Shown piece after piece: positions 1-7,682 of a stretch of 63,828 bases of DNA. Position 1 is the stretch's first letter; each line of letters begins with the position of its first letter. The notes under the pieces are model-generated. The model was not told the DNA's origin. It made no database searches and saw nothing but the letters and a program-made list of their open reading frames with translations. This stretch comes from Xenorhabdus griffiniae (GTDB lineage: Bacteria; Pseudomonadota; Gammaproteobacteria; Enterobacterales; Enterobacteriaceae), in the NCBI RefSeq assembly GCF_015163655.1, contig NZ_JADEUF010000007.1, positions 1-63,828 on the forward strand. Direction: 5' to 3'. Position numbers and translations under genes: made by a program.

Positions 1-111
1 CTTAGAAACCGAATTAAGCGGCTGAATCGTAAAACATTAGGCTATTCAAAATCACCGGAAATGCATGACAAAGTCATCGGGACTTTTATCGAAAGAGAAT
101 ATTATATTTAA
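1..111 (+). mobile_element. IS1-family transposase, C-terminal fragment cut by window edge
   Basis: The first 36 codons are open from the window edge to a TAA at 109-111. They contain KRLNRKT followed by EMHDKVIGTFIE, which matches the C-terminal end of the IS1 InsB transposase (KRL-RKT ... EIHDKVIGTFIE in E. coli IS1). Most of the gene lies outside the window, so intactness cannot be judged. No clear IS1 right inverted repeat was recognised after the stop. It borders the accessory decarboxylase/pentein/ABC cassette, which fits a mobile or recently rearranged segment. Family assignment is by recall of the motif. Confidence 0.7.
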
Positions 112-581
112 GACCAATCAACATTTTGAATACGTGACCTGATATTGTTATTTTTTAATGAATTATTTAAATTTAAAATGCTCAAATATCAAACTCCACA
201 TTTATTTTAATTGACTTTAGCGTTATATCACTTTAAGTATTTAAGTGGATTAAAAATTGAACCAAACACGTCATTTATTTAAATTTCAATTAATTTTTTG
301 TCATATTTGTGATAAATGTCACTGACAGATATATATAATACACTACCTTACTACCCATATTTTGTATCATCAATATATTTATATTTAGTTGGCTATATAT
401 ATCAGTCTAGTTAACTTAGGTGAAATTTTGTTTATTGACAAACAAAAAATAAACATACCCATAAAAAAAATAAAATTGAATCATTAATATTAGTCTGTAA
501 CATATCTCGCTGTAACTGTTTGTATGATGTTGTTTTTTCTCTTTTTCATGTTCTAGTTGATGAACATTTTTAGAGGTAATA
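112..581. other. 470-bp gene-free, very AT-rich leader of the accessory cassette
   Basis: No ORF with a convincing ribosome binding site is seen. The stretch is strongly AT-rich and holds one CRP-like site and a TATAAT hexamer (listed separately). It probably carries the promoter of the cassette that starts at 582, because the next gene begins right after it with a good Shine-Dalgarno sequence. Confidence 0.5.
306..339 (+). promoter_or_regulatory. Putative CRP-like site and -10 hexamer
   Basis: TGTGA-N6-TCACT (308-323) is one base from the CRP consensus TGTGA-N6-TCACA. A perfect TATAAT follows at 334-339. The centre-to-start distance would be about 30 bp, which is not a canonical class I or class II CRP spacing, so the two elements may be unrelated or the match may be chance in AT-rich DNA. 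Confidence 0.3.
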
Positions 582-1307
582 ATGAGTAACAAAATGAACG
601 AAGCCATTAAATCGATATTTAATGGACTCCCTGATCTTCCGCCTGAAACTTATTTCCAGGAAGGCTTTTTCAGGGACCCAGCGAGAACAATCAATACAGA
701 TGATAGGTATTTTTTATCTCCTGCTGATGGGTTTGTCATCTATAGTGGGATAATAAACCCAGATGAAGCGATCACCGAAGTAAAAGGAAAAAAATATAGC
801 ATTCAAGATATCATCAGAGATAAACATTATGACAAGCGTTCGCTGGTCATTGGTATCTTTATGACATGCTATGATGTGCATATTAATAGAATTCCTTACG
901 ATGGTATCCTTAGTTACGCGGAACATGAACCTCTGGAAACCAACAATCTACCAATGATTGATGTAGAGAATAATATTTTTTATAAAGAGAACATTGAATT
1001 AATTTATGACGACTATTTATATTTAAATCAAAGGGTTGTCAATAAGGTCTATTCGCCTGGCATTAATCGAGAATACTATATGGTTCAAGTCGGTGATTAT
1101 GATGTTGATACGATAACACCGTTCCATATACAACAAAATACGCCTGTATATCAGGGTGATAGATTTTCAATGATTCGGTATGGTTCACAAGTCGACTTGG
1201 TGATCCCTGTTGCTGATGATGATGAATTAACTTCATTAGTCACTGAAAAGGAACATGTCACTGGTGGTATGACGAAGTTAGTTAGAATCAACGATAACTC
1301 TCTATAA
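582..1307 (+). CDS. PSD-like pyruvoyl-dependent decarboxylase
   Basis: A 241-aa soluble protein of the phosphatidylserine decarboxylase (PSD) family. Family landmarks are in order: SPADG (Asp49), VHINRIPYDG (His100), and RYGSQVD near the C terminus, with Gly201-Ser202 as the predicted self-cleavage bond that would create the pyruvoyl group on Ser202. These match the Asp-His-Ser triad of PSD maturation. No N-terminal membrane segment is visible, unlike canonical E. coli Psd (about 320 aa). Start ATG 582 follows AGAGGT. Related soluble PSD-fold enzymes decarboxylate free amino acids (fungal PsiD acts on tryptophan), so a lipid substrate is not implied. It sits 33 bp before a pentein hydrolase and upstream of an ABC exporter. 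Family assignment is firm; the substrate is unknown. Confidence 0.8.
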   Translation: MSNKMNEAIKSIFNGLPDLPPETYFQEGFFRDPARTINTDDRYFLSPADGFVIYSGIINPDEAITEVKGKKYSIQDIIRDKHYDKRSLVIGIFMTCYDVHINRIPYDGILSYAEHEPLETNNLPMIDVENNIFYKENIELIYDDYLYLNQRVVNKVYSPGINREYYMVQVGDYDVDTITPFHIQQNTPVYQGDRFSMIRYGSQVDLVIPVADDDELTSLVTEKEHVTGGMTKLVRINDNSL

Positions 1308-1340
1308 ACAAATAATATAAACTAGAATTGAGGTTTTAAG

Positions 1341-2267
1341 ATGTTAAAGAATTCTCCTAATATCATTTCTGATCTGAAAATGCCCGTGTTTTTATTAGCT
1401 CCTCCATTTTCATTAAACACCAATGTAAGAAATAACATTTGGATGGAGGAACTGGACGAATCCGCTATCAATGTTAATAGCAAAGTGGCTTTAAGACAGT
1501 TCTATAAGCTATATAGCTTTATGTCATCACAATCGTTGGTCTATCTGTTGCCATCCGATACTCACCAAGAGCTACAAGATCAAGTATATGTTGCTAACTT
1601 GGGTATTATTATTGGAGATGAAGATCCAACAGCAATAGTTGCTAATTTTGCATCAGAAATCAGAAGATCAGAAACACCTATTGGAGTCAGTTTCTTTGAA
1701 TCATTGGGCTATAAAACTGAAGTTGCCCCTTACTATTTTGAAGGTGAAGCTGAATTAAAACATTTGCATGATAATGTCCTGGTCGGTGGTTATGGTATAA
1801 GAAGTGATATTAAGACCTATGACTGGATGGAAGAAAAATTCGACCTCAAAATCGTGAAAGTGGAAGAAAAAGATCCTTATCTTTACCATTTGGATTGCAG
1901 CATTTTCCCACTGGATAAAGAAAATACGCTCGTTTATACCGGCGGATTCAACAGCGACGAGCTGAAAGAATTGGAGAAAGTCACCAACATTATCAGCATC
2001 AGTAAAGATATTGCATACAGTGGGATTTGTAACTCTGTCAGAGTCAATCAGCATATTCTTTGTTCATCCAATATTAATGATCTGAAAGCAGGCACGGAGG
2101 AGTATATCTATGAAATGAACAAAAACCATGAGCTGGAAAAAGTTTGCTCTAAATTGGCATTAACACCAAAACTTTTCAATTTATCTGAATATATGAAGAG
2201 CGGCGCCCTGCTTTCCTGCATGGTTATGCATTTAAATAGGTATTCTTATAAAATACAAGTAATCTAA
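1341..2267 (+). CDS. Pentein-fold hydrolase/amidinotransferase (DDAH/arginine deiminase-like)
   Basis: A 308-aa protein of the amidinotransferase/DDAH superfamily, whose members act on guanidino groups of arginine derivatives. Visible landmarks: LQDQVYVANLG with Asp80; FEGEAE with Glu134/Glu136; a YHLD segment with His183; and KSGALLSCMVM with Cys293, the position of the nucleophile in the family (GG-x-x-C-M). All four catalytic positions appear present. Start ATG 1341 follows TTGAGG. It is the second gene of the cassette, 33 bp after the PSD-like decarboxylase, so the two are probably co-transcribed. Joint presence of a decarboxylase and a guanidine-processing enzyme suggests modification of an arginine-related substrate, but this is inference. 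It could also be an agmatine deiminase-type or amidinotransferase enzyme. Confidence 0.75.
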   Translation: MLKNSPNIISDLKMPVFLLAPPFSLNTNVRNNIWMEELDESAINVNSKVALRQFYKLYSFMSSQSLVYLLPSDTHQELQDQVYVANLGIIIGDEDPTAIVANFASEIRRSETPIGVSFFESLGYKTEVAPYYFEGEAELKHLHDNVLVGGYGIRSDIKTYDWMEEKFDLKIVKVEEKDPYLYHLDCSIFPLDKENTLVYTGGFNSDELKELEKVTNIISISKDIAYSGICNSVRVNQHILCSSNINDLKAGTEEYIYEMNKNHELEKVCSKLALTPKLFNLSEYMKSGALLSCMVMHLNRYSYKIQVI

Positions 2268-2345
2268 AAATTGCAGCTTGCAAATCAATGTAATTTTTTA
2301 TATCTCCCCGCGAAGCGGGGAGATATAAGACGCATCTTGAAAGGT
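2263..2345. repeat. Dispersed hairpin element, copy A
   Basis: A 14-bp perfect stem (TTATATCTCCCCGC, arms 2298-2311 and 2315-2328, loop GAA) lies inside flanks that match copy B1 at 5056-5161. It sits between the pentein gene and the ABC transporter gene and could end or attenuate transcription, though no T-tract follows. The terminal inverted repeats seen in other copies are degenerate here. Confidence 0.7.
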
Positions 2346-2480
2346 AATTAGCATAAGTTGTATTTTATTGCCATAGAATAAATGTATTCTAAGGATGGAG
2401 TTAGTCGCTTTTTGGTAGGATGATAAGTTTTAACATGTTGTCTATACTAGTTAGATTGATAACTTAACAGTGATCAGTAT

Positions 2481-4178
2481 ATGAAATATATTATATTCCT
2501 TTATTCTTTTATACGTAAACAAAAAACAGCGTTGGTGCTGGCTATTGTTTTTACGGTAGTGGCTGCTTTAGCGGAGGTTGTATTTCCATTCCTGGTTCAG
2601 GAATTAGTCAATACTTTATTAAAGGATAAGCTAATTCTTTCTTTCTCATTTAATGAATTAATTGCTTCTCTAATTGCAGTATCATTATTGATTGTCATCA
2701 GTCACGCTATTATTATTTGGATGCAAACAATTAATGCATCAGAACTGAGTTATAATATGAGGAAATCGCTAGTCGATTCTTTCCTCTCTTTTCCTTATCA
2801 TATCACCAGAAAATTTCATTCAGCGAATCTGGCATTCAGAATAAAAAATGATACTTACCTTGTATCAGATAGAGTTAGAGATTTATATAGCGAATTTCTT
2901 TATGATACGTTATCAATAATCGGCCCATTTATTGCTATGGCCCTGATTGATATTAAATTGGCGATTTTGGCATTTATGATGGTTTGTCTGACGACTTTAA
3001 TCAGCAAGCCAATCACTAACCGAGTGGCTGTTTATGAAAGAATTCTGCAAATTTATAACTCACGATTGACCGGCGTCATCCAAGAATCACTTTCTTGGAT
3101 CAAATCTGTCAAGATTTTCAATTCTGAAGAGTCGGAGAAAAAGAGAATTAATGATGCTAATACTAAAGTGAAAAATGTTGAGAGGATCACCGGACTGTTT
3201 ATGTCCCTATCTATTCCTCTTGGCTTTTTTGCACAGTTAGCATCGACCATTGCTGTGCTTTGGTATGGTGGTTTGCTATTGATGGATGGAACGATCAACC
3301 CTGGTAACTTTGTTGCTGCATTTACCTATGAACAATTGATGTCTGATTCCATTAAGAGATACAGTAATCATTTAAATAAATTTGCTTCACTCAAGTCGTT
3401 GTTGGACAGGGTTTTCGAATTGTTGGGAGCATACCAGCCAAACAATCGCAAACAGAGCCAATCAGTGGAAAATTGTAGTGCCAATGCTATTGATATCAAC
3501 GTTAAGAAATTTTCCTATAACGACAGAGATACTTTGTTCAGAGACATGAATATCTCTATACAAAAAGGAGAACGGGTTCTTATCGTCGGTGATAATGGCC
3601 AAGGTAAAAGTACGATATTTGATATCGTGACAGGTTTAACACCACTAAACGAAGGCTACGTTTCAATTTTTGGTGAAGTGCTGGATAATCCTGATTCTCA
3701 GCGCTGGTTACAAAAATTTGGTGTGATGTCACAACAAACTCAGATTATAAAGGGCACGTTATACGATAATTTGCACATTGCCAATACAGAATCAACCAGG
3801 GAAGAGATGATTTCTGCGTTGATTAAAGCAGGTGGCCATGAACTGTTGGACAAATTGAAAGATGGCCTGGATTCATACATTGACGAAAAAGGCTCTTCCC
3901 TGTCGGGTGGTGAAAGGCAGGTAATTGGGTTAGCGCGTTTGTACCTTAAGACACCAGAAATACTGCTATTTGATGAACCTACGACCTATCTGGACAATAG
4001 TAAAATAAATAGCTTTGCTGAGTCATTGAACAATATTGTTCGCGGTAAAACAGTGCTTATGATAAGCCATGATCCGCGTGTATTTAAACTGGCTGAGCGA
4101 GTAATCCGAATCGACAAAGGGAAAATTGCATTCGATGGTTCCCTACAAGAATATATGGAGCAAGCAAGAGCAAACTAA
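2481..4178 (+). CDS. ABC exporter, fused membrane and ATPase domains
   Basis: A 565-aa half-transporter of the ABCB/MsbA-like exporter type. An N-terminal six-helix membrane domain (about residues 1-310) is followed by an ATPase domain. Walker A is GDNGQGKST (370-378), Q-loop SQQ (417-419), signature LSGGERQ (474-480), Walker B EILLFDEPT (493-501), and H-switch ISHD (528-531); all are intact. It likely works as a homodimer and exports the product of the upstream decarboxylase and pentein enzymes, or gives self-protection. The 213-bp gap before it holds hairpin element A, so it may have its own promoter. The Shine-Dalgarno sequence before ATG 2481 is weak. Substrate unknown. Confidence 0.85.
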   Translation: MKYIIFLYSFIRKQKTALVLAIVFTVVAALAEVVFPFLVQELVNTLLKDKLILSFSFNELIASLIAVSLLIVISHAIIIWMQTINASELSYNMRKSLVDSFLSFPYHITRKFHSANLAFRIKNDTYLVSDRVRDLYSEFLYDTLSIIGPFIAMALIDIKLAILAFMMVCLTTLISKPITNRVAVYERILQIYNSRLTGVIQESLSWIKSVKIFNSEESEKKRINDANTKVKNVERITGLFMSLSIPLGFFAQLASTIAVLWYGGLLLMDGTINPGNFVAAFTYEQLMSDSIKRYSNHLNKFASLKSLLDRVFELLGAYQPNNRKQSQSVENCSANAIDINVKKFSYNDRDTLFRDMNISIQKGERVLIVGDNGQGKSTIFDIVTGLTPLNEGYVSIFGEVLDNPDSQRWLQKFGVMSQQTQIIKGTLYDNLHIANTESTREEMISALIKAGGHELLDKLKDGLDSYIDEKGSSLSGGERQVIGLARLYLKTPEILLFDEPTTYLDNSKINSFAESLNNIVRGKTVLMISHDPRVFKLAERVIRIDKGKIAFDGSLQEYMEQARAN

Positions 4179-4194
4179 CCTGCTCACTTTTTCA

Positions 4195-4213
4195 GGCCCG
4201 CATTTGGCGGGCC
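4195..4213. terminator. Stem-loop between convergent genes
   Basis: A perfect 7-bp GC-rich stem (GGCCCGC/GCGGGCC, loop ATTTG) lies between the ABC gene and the convergent gene at 4243-4935. No T-tract follows on either strand, so the termination role is inferred from position. Confidence 0.5.
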
Positions 4214-4242
4214 ATCTGCGTTTCATCCATAATTACACAAAC

Positions 4243-4935
4243 CTACGTATAGTCTCTATATTCAAAATTCAAAACGGTCTCAGCAAATTCCCCTAGTTCG
4301 ATCTCTGAATTTTCAAATTTCGGATGGTAATTTTTCCATAAATCGACATATCTTCTTTCTATCCAAGGTGGAGATACTGGCGAACCATCTAGCCAGAATT
4401 GTATGCAGGATTGAACCCTTGGATCTTTCCTGTTTCGGTATATCCATCTCAGTTCTTTGTTGGTATATGAGTCTTTTCCTTTGTTGATTTTTGGGTTGTT
4501 TTTTTTATTGATAGCATTCTCCATATCTATTCCATCTAAGATAAAATGGATACTTGCATGGTTTAGTGAGTGAGAAAACCAAGATAACCCAGCCTTACAT
4601 TTTCGGCTTGTTATTCTTCTAGGGTAGTAAACGTTCCCATTATTATAATCAATATCATAGTTATCTTCTTGATTGAGTATGTCTTTGTATTTCCAGTGTT
4701 TCATTACCGCCGTTGTAAAGCTTTCTTGATTATGAGGAATCTGTTGTCCGTACATCTTACGTACCTTAATTTCATTTTGAGTAATTGAATATCTATCAAG
4801 GGTTGATATGTTATTAGAATCAAGAAACAGCTGAAATTCTGGGTATTTTTGAGCATATTGTTTTCTCTTATCATCTAACCAAAATATAAGATCCCCTGAT
4901 TCAAAAGAAATTTTAAATGGTTGATAAAATGACAT
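4243..4935 (-). CDS. Hypothetical protein, unrecognised
   Basis: A 230-aa hydrophilic protein with no signal peptide or membrane segment, rich in aromatic, basic and asparagine residues. Start ATG (4933-4935) follows AGAGGA. A central stretch (about residues 105-165) reads KAGLSWFSHSLNHASIHFIL, followed by DGIDME, a basic linker, and then TNKELRWIYRNRKDPRV. The paired Trp/His-rich and Arg-rich segments look like a folded domain, but I cannot name the family. It is convergent with the ABC exporter and followed by a hairpin-element cluster, so it belongs to the accessory island. It could be an effector, toxin or cassette accessory; nothing visible decides. Confidence 0.7.
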   Translation of the reverse strand: MSFYQPFKISFESGDLIFWLDDKRKQYAQKYPEFQLFLDSNNISTLDRYSITQNEIKVRKMYGQQIPHNQESFTTAVMKHWKYKDILNQEDNYDIDYNNGNVYYPRRITSRKCKAGLSWFSHSLNHASIHFILDGIDMENAINKKNNPKINKGKDSYTNKELRWIYRNRKDPRVQSCIQFWLDGSPVSPPWIERRYVDLWKNYHPKFENSEIELGEFAETVLNFEYRDYT

Positions 4936-5055
4936 ATTATCCTCTGATTTCTATTTCAGTGTAGATTATTTTACATACATTCATTGAATGGTGTGGCTAA
5001 TTTCCTATAGAACTTTTTTGGCTAATTACTCGCATGCTATGAATAAGTAACTATA

Positions 5056-5161
5056 TATACTAATTCAACTTCAAATTGCAGCTTGCAAATCAATGTGATT
5101 TTTTATATCTCCACGCGAAGCGGGGAAGATATAAGACGAATTTTGAAAGACGAGTGGTATA
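5056..5161. repeat. Dispersed inverted-repeat element, copy B1
   Basis: About 106 bp. The left end TATACTAATTCAACTTCAA and the right end (complement TATACCACTCGTCTTTCAA) form imperfect terminal inverted repeats. An imperfect central hairpin (TATATCTCCACGC / GCGGGGAAGATATA) resembles copy A. It abuts copy B2, sharing the TATA ends. Confidence 0.75.
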
Positions 5162-5234
5162 TACCAATCTAACTTCAAGATGTGTGTGCTTTCATATAGT
5201 GCTGTAAATTGCAACTTGAAGTTGCATGCATATA
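5158..5234. repeat. Dispersed inverted-repeat element, short copy B2
   Basis: About 75 bp with both terminal inverted repeats (TATACCAATCTAACTTCAAG at the left; the right end is the complement of TATATGCATGCAACTTCAAG) but no central GC hairpin. It looks like an internal-deletion form of the 105-bp element and shares its TATA end with copy B1. Confidence 0.75.
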
Positions 5235-5345
5235 TTAAAAAAATAAATTAAATGCAAATGAAAAAATTTAACCTTGACTAATGAGAAACAAATTTTTCTA
5301 ATAACATGGATATTATGATAATAATTCACAGATAAGAGGATAGTT

Positions 5346-6092
5346 ATGATTATTTTTGTGACAGGTGCAACTTCGGGTTTTGGTGAAGCAATTGCAAGAA
5401 AATTTATCAAACATGGCTCCATCGTCATTGCAACAGGACGCCGTAAAGAGAAATTAGATCAGTTGAAAAATGAATTGGGTGAGAACTTCCACCCCATCCA
5501 ACTTGACGTGAGAGATCGCACAGCAATCGAGCAAACCGTTCAACAATTACCAGATAACCTACGTCATGTAGACGTTCTTGTGAATAATGCAGGGCTTGCG
5601 TTAGGGTTAGAACCCGCTCACCAAGCTAATCCTGATGACTGGGAAACAATGATTGATACTAATACGAAAGGGTTAGTGAACATGACGCGGGCTTTGTTGC
5701 CTAATATGGTACAAGCCAATCATGGCCATATTATTAATATTGGTTCCACTGCAGCAAGTTGGCCCTATGCAGGCGGTAACGTATACGGTGCGACTAAAGC
5801 CTTTGTCAAACAATTTAGTTTAGGGCTGAGAGCTGACTTACATGGGAAGAATATCCGAGTCACCGATATTGAACCTGGTCTGGTTGGAGGAACCGAATTT
5901 TCTCATATTCGCTTTAAAGGCAATAAAGAAAAAGTTGACAAAACTTATGTCGGCGCCGATGCATTAACGGCGGATGATATTGCCGAAGCGGTATTTTGGG
6001 TTGCTAACCTGCCTTCTCGCGTCAACATTAATACATTGGAAATGATGCCCGTTTGTCAGTCATTCGCAGGTTTAAGCATACATAGAAACTAA
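5346..6092 (+). CDS. ydfG: NADP-dependent short-chain dehydrogenase YdfG
   Basis: A 248-aa short-chain dehydrogenase that closely follows E. coli YdfG, which oxidises L-allo-threonine/serine and reduces malonic semialdehyde to 3-hydroxypropionate. Nucleotide-binding TGATSGFGEAIA (about 6-17), with ATGRR at residues 31-35 favouring NADP. NNAG (about 80-83), Ser-Tyr-Lys catalytic set in NIGSTAASWPYAGGNVYGATK, and the family tail TLEMMPVCQSFAGL. Start ATG 5346 follows AAGAGGA. First gene of the block that follows E. coli terminus gene order. Confidence 0.93.
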   Translation: MIIFVTGATSGFGEAIARKFIKHGSIVIATGRRKEKLDQLKNELGENFHPIQLDVRDRTAIEQTVQQLPDNLRHVDVLVNNAGLALGLEPAHQANPDDWETMIDTNTKGLVNMTRALLPNMVQANHGHIINIGSTAASWPYAGGNVYGATKAFVKQFSLGLRADLHGKNIRVTDIEPGLVGGTEFSHIRFKGNKEKVDKTYVGADALTADDIAEAVFWVANLPSRVNINTLEMMPVCQSFAGLSIHRN

Positions 6093-6156
6093 TGCTTTTT
6101 TAGCAGATTCGCTAAATGGCTTAGTTTTATAGTTTAAGTAATAAAGAGGTTCAAAA

Positions 6157-6513
6157 ATGAACGTTCGTTCTTTGATTGTTAAAAGTGTTTCTGTTGTTGC
6201 TCTGGTATCCTCCCTCTTTTGGCAGACGTCCGCCTTCTCTACGCCATGTGCGTCAGAAAGTACGTGTGTAACCATCAATGGTGGAGAAACTTCCTTAAGC
6301 AAAGAAATGGCTCGTCAAAGCAAAGAAGAATGGGATGAACAGAGAAGATTGCGCCATAAAGCGGACAAACGTAAAGAAAAAGAGTTTGATAAGTATGAAG
6401 CGGAAGCTGATAATCGTGAAGCCTGTTTAAAAAGTGTCGATATTAATGCTTATTGGGAACCGAGCACAAAACGTTGCCTGGATATCAATACGGGCCGCCC
6501 GATTAAACCTTGA
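6157..6513 (+). CDS. ynfB: YnfB, DUF1283 periplasmic protein
   Basis: A 118-aa secreted protein with a signal peptide (about residues 1-28, cleavage after SAFS). The mature part carries the DUF1283 pattern: KEEWDEQRRLRHKADKRKEK, then NREAC, NAYWEP, KRCLD and a tail GRPIKP, as in E. coli YnfB. Two Cys in the C-terminal half could form a disulfide. Start ATG 6157 follows AGAGG. Function is unknown in the family. It is followed 36 bp later by another small periplasmic gene, ynfD. Confidence 0.88.
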   Translation: MNVRSLIVKSVSVVALVSSLFWQTSAFSTPCASESTCVTINGGETSLSKEMARQSKEEWDEQRRLRHKADKRKEKEFDKYEAEADNREACLKSVDINAYWEPSTKRCLDINTGRPIKP

Positions 6514-6549
6514 TAAAATCAACGCCGACATCAAAATAAGGAGATGATA

Positions 6550-6828
6550 GTGAACAAGATCCTACTGACCGGAGCTTTGTTTTTTGCGCTTTTTTCCTTT
6601 ACAGTGCAAGCTTCACAAAAGATAACATGTGAAAACTTGAAAGAAGAGATTGCGCAGAAAATCATTAAAAATGGTGTTTCAGCAACGGATTTTAGACTTG
6701 ACTTAGTTCCTAGTGATCAAGTCACTGAAAACAATACGGCAAGTGGAAAAGTTGTTGGTCATTGTGATTATGGCAAACAAAAAATAGTCTATGTCCGTCT
6801 TTCTCATGATAAGAAAGGCCGAGAGTAA
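6550..6828 (+). CDS. ynfD: YnfD, DUF1161 periplasmic protein
   Basis: A small secreted protein (92 aa from GTG 6550). Signal peptide ends near VQAS. The mature part matches DUF1161/YnfD: CENLKEEIAQKIIKNGVS, then a VVGHC-x-x-x-x-QKIVYVR core with two Cys. GTG 6550 is preferred over ATG 6544 because TAAGGAG ends at 6543, giving a 6-nt spacer to GTG but none to the ATG. A strong intrinsic terminator follows. Function unknown. Confidence 0.82.
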   Translation: MNKILLTGALFFALFSFTVQASQKITCENLKEEIAQKIIKNGVSATDFRLDLVPSDQVTENNTASGKVVGHCDYGKQKIVYVRLSHDKKGRE

Positions 6829-6846
6829 TATTCTTGCTGATTTTCG

Positions 6847-6876
6847 AAAAAGGGAGCGTAATTTGCTCCCTTTTTA
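6847..6876 (+). terminator. Intrinsic terminator after ynfD
   Basis: An 11-bp stem (AAAAAGGGAGC / GCTCCCTTTTT, loop GTAATTT) with A- and T-runs makes it effective in both directions, serving ynfD (+) and bioD2 (-), which converge here. Confidence 0.85.
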
Positions 6877-6885
6877 CTTCTCGTT

Positions 6886-7554
6886 TTAATCGTCAATTGC
6901 CAGTATCGCAGACGCATCCAGATAGCAAGATAAATCGCGTTCTTCTGGTCTTAAAAGATAAGGTATTTCTCCCAATTGCGGAGCTGGTATGTGACGCTGT
7001 AACCTTTCCAATACCTTGGCGTAATGTGCTAATCCTGGATTGATGCGATTAGCAATCCAGCCAATCAGGGGTACACCATCATTCCTGATGGATTGCGCCG
7101 TTAGGATAGCATGGTTGACACAACCGGCCTGAATACCAACGACCAAAATGACAGGAAGTTTTTCTTGCACTACCCAATCAGAATAAAACGTTTCATCTTC
7201 CATTAACATACGCCACCCTCCGTTACCTTCAATGATGACGCGATCTGCTTTATAGCCTAAATTTTTTAGTCCTTTCGTCATTTGAGTAAAATCAGTACGA
7301 TTTTCTTTTTCATAGCTGTTTTCCCAAACAACAGGATTGATTTCTTCATAATCCACTTGTACCGGTGAAGATTTATGTATGACTAAGGCATCACGATTAC
7401 GTATTCCCTCCGGAGTTTCATGTTTTTCTGTCGCAATAGGTTTATATCCTACAGCGGTTGTTCCATCACGATTAAAGACTTGCAATAATGCGCGGGTAAC
7501 AACTGTTTTACCGATGTTGGTATCCGTGCCTGTAACAAATAAGCGCGTTAACAT
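6886..7554 (-). CDS. bioD2: Dethiobiotin synthase paralogue BioD2/YnfK
   Basis: A 222-aa dethiobiotin synthetase-type enzyme, which carboxylates and closes 7,8-diaminopelargonate to dethiobiotin using ATP and CO2. P-loop variant GTDTNIGKT (8-16), the Lys of GYKPIA (about 38), and EGNGGW (about 109-114) replacing the usual EGAGG. Located beside mlc exactly as ynfK (bioD2) is in E. coli, not in a bioABFCD operon, so it is the second copy. Its physiological role beside the operon-encoded BioD is not settled. Confidence 0.88.
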   Translation of the reverse strand: MLTRLFVTGTDTNIGKTVVTRALLQVFNRDGTTAVGYKPIATEKHETPEGIRNRDALVIHKSSPVQVDYEEINPVVWENSYEKENRTDFTQMTKGLKNLGYKADRVIIEGNGGWRMLMEDETFYSDWVVQEKLPVILVVGIQAGCVNHAILTAQSIRNDGVPLIGWIANRINPGLAHYAKVLERLQRHIPAPQLGEIPYLLRPEERDLSCYLDASAILAIDD

Positions 7555-7682
7555 AAATTCATTTTTCCGTAATAACAGAATAGATTGACCGGTTACTTAC
7601 TCTCTTTAGCGAGCAAGGCTAGAGTGTAGGAGATGTGTTTAAGGCAGGGATTGCGTTAGCTCAATGTTTTGCGTGATGGGTG

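Larger units (their letters stand above)
4936..5345. other. 410-bp gene-free stretch with two tandem repeat elements
   Basis: Holds repeat copies B1 and B2 (listed separately) and the putative promoter area of ydfG. No supported ORF. Confidence 0.6.

Noticed and set aside
416-607. 63-codon minus-strand frame upstream of the PSD-like gene
   Set aside because: Low-complexity, hydrophobic AT-rich translation with no initiation signal; overlaps the real start.
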